NCBI GenBank assembly: GCA_023145485.1
Contig: JAGLDT010000128.1
Coordinates: 1 to 7,372 of the forward strand
Source: Cocleimonas sp.
GTDB lineage: Bacteria > Pseudomonadota > Gammaproteobacteria > Thiotrichales > Thiotrichaceae
Direction: 5' to 3'
Length of the DNA stretch: 7,372 bases
Below, piece by piece: positions 6,393-7,372 of this stretch; position 1 is the stretch's first letter, and every line of letters begins with the position of its first letter. The notes beneath the pieces were generated by a model. It searched no databases, was not told the origin of the DNA, and was given only the letters and a program-made list of their open reading frames with translations. The translations under genes and the position numbers were made by a program.

Positions 6393-7372
6393 ATGACCAC
6401 GCCAACCAATACTCCCAGTTCTACTTTGCCGAAATTGCTACGAGCGGGTTTATTCCTCTCGCTTTTCCTAACCGCTATCTTCACTTTACGCGTCTGTAAT
6501 CTACACGCTGAGTTTGATACTCAGCAACAAAAAGATGAACAAAAGACAAAAAAGGACAGACCTAAGACCGAAACGCAGTTGCTGTTTGAATCATTAATGA
6601 AAAACAAGCAATTGATTAAGCGTGAAAGGGATGGGCGCATTAAGTTACCTGCTAAAGATTATATTTTGGCGCGAAAGGTGTCGGGACAGGCGATTAGTGA
6701 TGAGGAAGAGTCGTTAGTTGGTCGTTTATACTATTCAATTGCGGGCAAAGCGGTACAAAATCAGGTTAAATTCTGGAATCATAGTCGTTTATTTGCGGCG
6801 GTAAGGGATAACCTTCCTAATAGTAATAAAAAAACAGAATCACGTTGGAGTGTACGTAATCAGTGGGATGAAAATCCATTAGCAAGTGATTGGGTTCCTT
6901 TGAGCTATGGGTATGTTAATGGTGGACGTTTACGCACGGGGTTTAATAACTGGCTTAGTGTCGCAGACGCTATGCCATTGCGTTATCAAGCCACTGTTAC
7001 AGGTCGTCGCACCTTACGCATACAGGTGATAGGTCGTCCTGATTTAAGTAAACTAAGAGGCAATAAGTTACTTTATGCTTGCTACCCTAAGCCTAAAAGC
7101 AAACAACAGCATAAAGCGGGTTGCTTTAAGGTGGCGCGCGCGAATAGCGATGCGTCTACTTATGTGATTGTACTAACACTAGGCTCTGGTACGCATAAGT
7201 TAACCTTTTCTGTGACGCCTGTGGAGAATAGTGAAAAACGTATTGATGGTATTCCGATTTATTTGGATAAGGATAATCAATATGCATGGGAGGCGGTGCG
7301 TGAGTATCATCGTAACCCTGTGGTGTCGGATGATTTAAAATATAGTTTTAAACTTATGACCCGTGATGGACA
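6393..7372 (+). CDS. Unrecognised membrane-anchored protein (3'-partial)
   Basis: From the ATG at 6393 the frame stays open to the right edge (326 full codons), so the C-terminus is missing. I do not recognise the family. Residues 1-17 are short and end in basic K14 and R17. Residues 18-32 are hydrophobic (GLFLSLFLTAIF core), fitting a single inner-membrane anchor or an uncleaved signal; a cleavage near LHA (37-39) is also possible. Residues 42-61 are a highly charged, Lys/Gln/Asp-rich linker. The rest is soluble and would face the periplasm: a helical part (63-140) and then a part rich in Trp and predicted beta strands (about 165-290), with motifs SYGYVNGGRLRTGFNNW and TLRIQVIG. C230 and C244 could form a disulfide. 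No Shine-Dalgarno is evident before the start. The reading is supported by length, the clean anchor pattern and the absence of stops over 980 bases. Confidence 0.75.
   Translation, partial: MTTPTNTPSSTLPKLLRAGLFLSLFLTAIFTLRVCNLHAEFDTQQQKDEQKTKKDRPKTETQLLFESLMKNKQLIKRERDGRIKLPAKDYILARKVSGQAISDEEESLVGRLYYSIAGKAVQNQVKFWNHSRLFAAVRDNLPNSNKKTESRWSVRNQWDENPLASDWVPLSYGYVNGGRLRTGFNNWLSVADAMPLRYQATVTGRRTLRIQVIGRPDLSKLRGNKLLYACYPKPKSKQQHKAGCFKVARANSDASTYVIVLTLGSGTHKLTFSVTPVENSEKRIDGIPIYLDKDNQYAWEAVREYHRNPVVSDDLKYSFKLMTRDG

Noticed and set aside
6370..6396. Eight-codon leader ORF (MLTNNPKK) whose stop overlaps the ATG of the last gene
   Set aside because: The ATGA overlap is suggestive of coupling, but there is no ribosome binding site before the leader and such overlaps arise easily by chance.

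Overview
The window (7,372 bases, AT-rich) reads as ordinary bacterial chromosome with some accessory content. The class II dihydroorotase (PyrC) resembles gammaproteobacterial enzymes, and there is an Rpn-type nuclease and an RTX/DUF6174 protein. Together these suggest a low-GC gammaproteobacterium, possibly of the sulfur-oxidising Thiotrichales type. That placement is an inference from remembered family patterns, not from a database search.

Layout. Bases 1-2486 (+) hold the 3' part of a large calcium-binding protein: eleven RTX nonapeptides, then a module of about 300 residues present twice. Each copy has two EF-hand-like loops followed by a DUF6174-like domain. Bases 2588-3628 (-) hold pyrC, convergent with the RTX gene. 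Bases 3629-4208 have no intact gene but contain a remnant of the 3' end of a sensor histidine kinase and, near the right edge, a promoter and ribosome binding site for the next gene. Bases 4209-5384 (+) hold an aspartate aminotransferase-family gene (aspC-like). It is followed by two strong consecutive hairpins at 5377-5404 and 5410-5455. Bases 5504-6289 (+) hold an Rpn/PD-(D/E)XK nuclease gene. Bases 6393-7372 (+) hold the 5' part of an unrecognised gene for a membrane-anchored protein that runs off the window.

Working together. The genes do not form an obvious single system. pyrC (pyrimidine synthesis) and the aminotransferase (amino-acid metabolism) are housekeeping genes facing apart. The RTX protein is a likely exported calcium-dependent surface or secreted protein. 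The Rpn gene is a mobile or defence-type accessory gene. The most notable points are the internally duplicated EF-hand/DUF6174 architecture with loss of a cysteine pair in the second copy, the histidine kinase remnant, the double hairpin after aspC, and the unidentified membrane protein. I found no rRNA, tRNA, CRISPR array or intact insertion sequence.
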